A DNA stretch of 64,000 nucleotides from Agromyces sp. Leaf222 (GTDB lineage Bacteria > Actinomycetota > Actinomycetes > Actinomycetales > Microbacteriaceae), in NCBI RefSeq assembly GCF_001421565.1, contig NZ_LMKQ01000001.1, positions 2,665,291 to 2,729,290 of the forward strand. The letters are read 5' to 3'. Numbering within the stretch: position 1 is the first letter of the stretch; every line of letters begins with the position of its first letter. Both the position numbers and the translations under genes were made by a program. The notes below the pieces were generated by a model. The model worked only from the letters and a program-made list of their open reading frames with translations, searched no databases and had not been told where the DNA came from. This document shows positions 61,833 through 64,000 of this stretch, piece by piece.

Positions 61833-62863
61833 TTGGCGGCCCCCATGACCATGCCCGCGCACGCCGCCGGGTCCATCTCGCAGTCGGGCTGGGCCGGCGC
61901 ACCCGGCACGAACTGCAGCACGGCGTCGCCCTCGGCGAGCCCGTCGACGATCTGCACGTTCACGCCATCGGTCAGCCCCAGCGTCACCGGGTGCTCCGCG
62001 CCCTCGCCGTCGTCGCCCACGAGCCACACGACGCCGGTCTCCGCACCGCCCTCGACGGCCGTCGTCGGCACCGAGAGCACGTCGTCGGCGCTTCCGGCGG
62101 CGATCGTCACCTGCGCCGTGAGCCCGGAGAAGACCTGCACATCGGCGGGCACCGCGCACCGCACCGTCGCCCCGGCGGCCGTGCCGGCCGAGTCGGCCGC
62201 GGTGTCGGCATCGCCCGCGGCCGCGGCATCCGTCGCCGAGATCGAGAGCCCGGCGCACGTGAACGGCGCCGGGCCGCCAGCGATCACGACCTCGGCCTCG
62301 GCCGGCAGCTGCGTGAGCCGGTACTGCTGCTCGGGGCTCAGCGGCGCCGTGACCTGGAACGACGGCGGAGCGACCTTTCCGGCGGCCTCGCCGACCGCCA
62401 TCGGCTGCTCCGAGAGCACCTCGAAGCCCGTCAGCACGCCCGAGATCGGTGCGAACACCTGCTCGAAGTGGTGGCCCGGCTGGCCGAGCGAGACCATCGG
62501 CACCCCGTCTGGGCCGACCGTCGTCGTCTCGACCGGCTCGTCGACGACCTTGATGTCGAAGAGCAGGTCGCCCTCGCCGATCACCTGGCCGGGCTTGACG
62601 AACACCTCGTCGACCGTGCCGTTCGCCGTCGCCTTGATCGTGACGGCCGGATCGGGCGACACCGTGCCCGCGAGCACCACGTCGTTGCGGATCGATGCGC
62701 GGGCCACCTCGACCTGCGGCTCCGAGATCGTGCCCGTCGGCTGCAGCGCGGCATCGGCCTGCGGGGCGTCGGGGAAGAACGCGAGCTTCACCAGGGCGAC
62801 GGCGATCGCCGCCACCAGCACCACTCGGACGATCGGGAAGATCCACTTGCGCCAGACACCCAC
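61829..62863 (-). CDS. HlyD/MacA-type adaptor protein
   Basis: 344 residues: one N-terminal membrane anchor, then an extracellular part with a biotinyl-lipoyl-like segment (IKATANGTVDEVFVKPGQVIGEGDLLFDI) and beta-barrel region. An Ala/Asp-rich insert is flanked by two cysteines (FTCAG and VRCAV), and two more cysteines sit at the C-terminus, perhaps disulfides. GTG 62863 has GGAGG 7 nt before it. First gene of a three-gene export unit; substrate unknown. Confidence 0.85.
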   Translation of the reverse strand: MGVWRKWIFPIVRVVLVAAIAVALVKLAFFPDAPQADAALQPTGTISEPQVEVARASIRNDVVLAGTVSPDPAVTIKATANGTVDEVFVKPGQVIGEGDLLFDIKVVDEPVETTTVGPDGVPMVSLGQPGHHFEQVFAPISGVLTGFEVLSEQPMAVGEAAGKVAPPSFQVTAPLSPEQQYRLTQLPAEAEVVIAGGPAPFTCAGLSISATDAAAAGDADTAADSAGTAAGATVRCAVPADVQVFSGLTAQVTIAAGSADDVLSVPTTAVEGGAETGVVWLVGDDGEGAEHPVTLGLTDGVNVQIVDGLAEGDAVLQFVPGAPAQPDCEMDPAACAGMVMGAAK

Positions 62864-62949
62864 GGCTGCGCCTCCATCGGTAGGGTTCGAACGGGTCGCC
62901 CAACGCTACCGGCGTGCATGCCGCAGGCGGAATCCGCCTCGGGGATGAT

Positions 62950-62986
62950 TCAGGGGCGGGTCGGGGATGTCCCGACCCGCCCCTGA
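62950..62986 (-). terminator. RNase J gene terminator
   Basis: A perfect 16-bp stem (62950-62965 with 62971-62986; core GGGGCGGGTCGGG) with loop GATGT, 25 nt past the stop of the RNase J gene. Confidence 0.88.
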
Positions 62987-63011
62987 GAACCGGCGATGCC
63001 GACCTGCTCGA

Positions 63012-64000
63012 CTACGCCTCGATGACGAGCGGCACGAGCATCGGACGACGACGCAGGCGACGGTTCACCCACGTGCCGACCGTGCGACGCACGATCTGCT
63101 GCAGCGCGTGCGAATCCCGCACGCCGCTCTGCGCGGCCTCGAGGAGCGCCGCCGAGATCCTCGGCTTCACCTCTTCGAACACCGAGTCGTCTTCGGCGAA
63201 CCCGCGCGCATGGATCTCGGGCCCGACGATGATGCGCCCCGTCGAGGCGTCGACCACGATGATGACCGAGATGAAGCCCTCTTCGCCGAGGATGCGACGG
63301 TCCTTCAGGTCGGCGTCGGTGATCTCCCCGACCGTCGAGCCGTCGACGTAGACGAAGCCGAGGTCGAGCTGGCCCGCCACCTTCATCTCGCCGTCGAGCA
63401 GGTCGTAGACCGTGCCGTTCTCGCCGATGAACGTGTTGCGCTCGGGGATGCCGGTGTCGCGGGCGAGCTTCGCGTTCGCGAACAGGTGCCGGTACTCGCC
63501 GTGGATCGGCAGCACGTTCTTCGGCTTCAGGATGTTGTAGCAGTAGAGCAGCTCGCCCGCGGCCGCGTGGCCGGAGACGTGCACCTTCGCGTTGCCCTTG
63601 TGCACCACGTTGGCGCCGAGCTTCGTGAGGCCGTCGATCACGCGGTACACCGCGTTCTCGTTGCCCGGGATCAGGCTCGACGCGAGGATCACGGTGTCGC
63701 CCTCGCCGACCTCGATCTGGTGGTCGCGGTTGGCCATGCGGCTCAGCACCGCCATCGGCTCGCCCTGCGAACCCGTCGACATGTAGACGATCTTGTCGTC
63801 GGGGATGTCGCCGGCCTTCTTGTAGTCGACGAGCACGCCCGCCGGCACGTTGAGGTACCCCAGGTCTGCGGCGATGGTCATGTTGCGCACCATGCTGCGG
63901 CCGAGCAGGGCCACGCGACGGCCGTTCTGGTGCGCCGCATCGAGCACCTGCTGCACGCGGTGCACGTGGCTCGAGAAGCTCGCCACGATGACCCGGCGCG
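63012..64000 (-). CDS. rnj: ribonuclease J, 3' part (5' end outside window)
   Basis: The C-terminal 329 residues of a metallo-beta-lactamase RNase: FSSHVHRVQQ, MSTGSQGEPMAVLSRMA in the beta-CASP domain, VSGHAAAGEL and LPIHGEYRHL with metal-binding histidines, then the C-terminal domain. The gene runs past base 64000, so the catalytic N-terminus is not seen. RNase J near ftsK is the usual actinobacterial placement; dapA often lies next. Confidence 0.95.
   Translation of the reverse strand, partial: RRVIVASFSSHVHRVQQVLDAAHQNGRRVALLGRSMVRNMTIAADLGYLNVPAGVLVDYKKAGDIPDDKIVYMSTGSQGEPMAVLSRMANRDHQIEVGEGDTVILASSLIPGNENAVYRVIDGLTKLGANVVHKGNAKVHVSGHAAAGELLYCYNILKPKNVLPIHGEYRHLFANAKLARDTGIPERNTFIGENGTVYDLLDGEMKVAGQLDLGFVYVDGSTVGEITDADLKDRRILGEEGFISVIIVVDASTGRIIVGPEIHARGFAEDDSVFEEVKPRISAALLEAAQSGVRDSHALQQIVRRTVGTWVNRRLRRRPMLVPLVIEA

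Noticed and set aside
62880..62900. GTTCGAAC near the adaptor promoter as a LexA box or tRNA T-arm
   Set aside because: Only a half-site in the wrong spacing, and no cloverleaf around it.

Overview
The window comes from a high-GC actinobacterium. GC-rich codons, GTG/TTG starts, many apparently leaderless genes, actinobacterial LexA boxes and the gene content (PriA, DUF3046, ClgR, DUF1844, Nei-Lhr) fit the Microbacteriaceae; I cannot name a genus or species. It is mostly chromosomal core, transcribed leftwards (minus strand). I see no prophage, insertion sequence, CRISPR array or tRNA gene.

Layout. 1-690: promoter and leader of an rRNA operon whose 16S gene lies just outside the left edge, then the tyrS terminator. 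691-3516: tyrS and a divergent SatD/SatE-like pair. 3616-11204: mpg and the arginine cluster argH-F-D-B-J-C, preceded by a 35-residue arginine-rich leader peptide and an attenuator-like hairpin. 11274-19658: an accessory block with a Dpp/Opp-type peptide ABC transporter, a YtcJ-type amidohydrolase, a divergent TetR regulator and a DUF1801 gene. 19722-28973: pheST, a glutamate-type amino-acid ABC transporter, an rRNA methyltransferase and infC-rpmI-rplT. 29204-29284: a tandem array of small hairpins in front of a DUF1844 gene. 29822-38247: nei-lhr, a PLP decarboxylase, sseB and priA (hisA). 38352-40714: hisC-hisB-hisH. 40881-42243: a LysM membrane protein divergent from lexA. 42438-45766: metF-metE. 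46035-56048: hflX, an RsmC-like methyltransferase, dapF, miaA, miaB, recX, recA, a DUF3046 gene, clgR, cinA-type amidase and pgsA. 56129-64000: ftsK, a GNAT acetyltransferase, a MacAB-like export system and the 3' part of the RNase J gene.

How the parts work together. Arginine genes form a tightly overlapping unit (4-bp ATGA/GTGA overlaps) with no argR or argG inside it, and the leader peptide plus two mutually exclusive RNA structures suggests ribosome-mediated attenuation. The SOS control point is visible: LexA boxes sit at the lexA, LysM-protein and recA promoters, linking DNA damage to recombination and a probable division inhibitor. The transporter-amidohydrolase unit and its TetR regulator share one perfect palindrome covering both -35 boxes. 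Gene order within blocks (infC-rpmI-rplT-rRNA methyltransferase, pheST-argC, recX-recA-DUF3046-clgR-pgsA-ftsK-rnj) is the conserved actinobacterial one, so the 11274-19658 and 59806-62863 blocks stand out as accessory.
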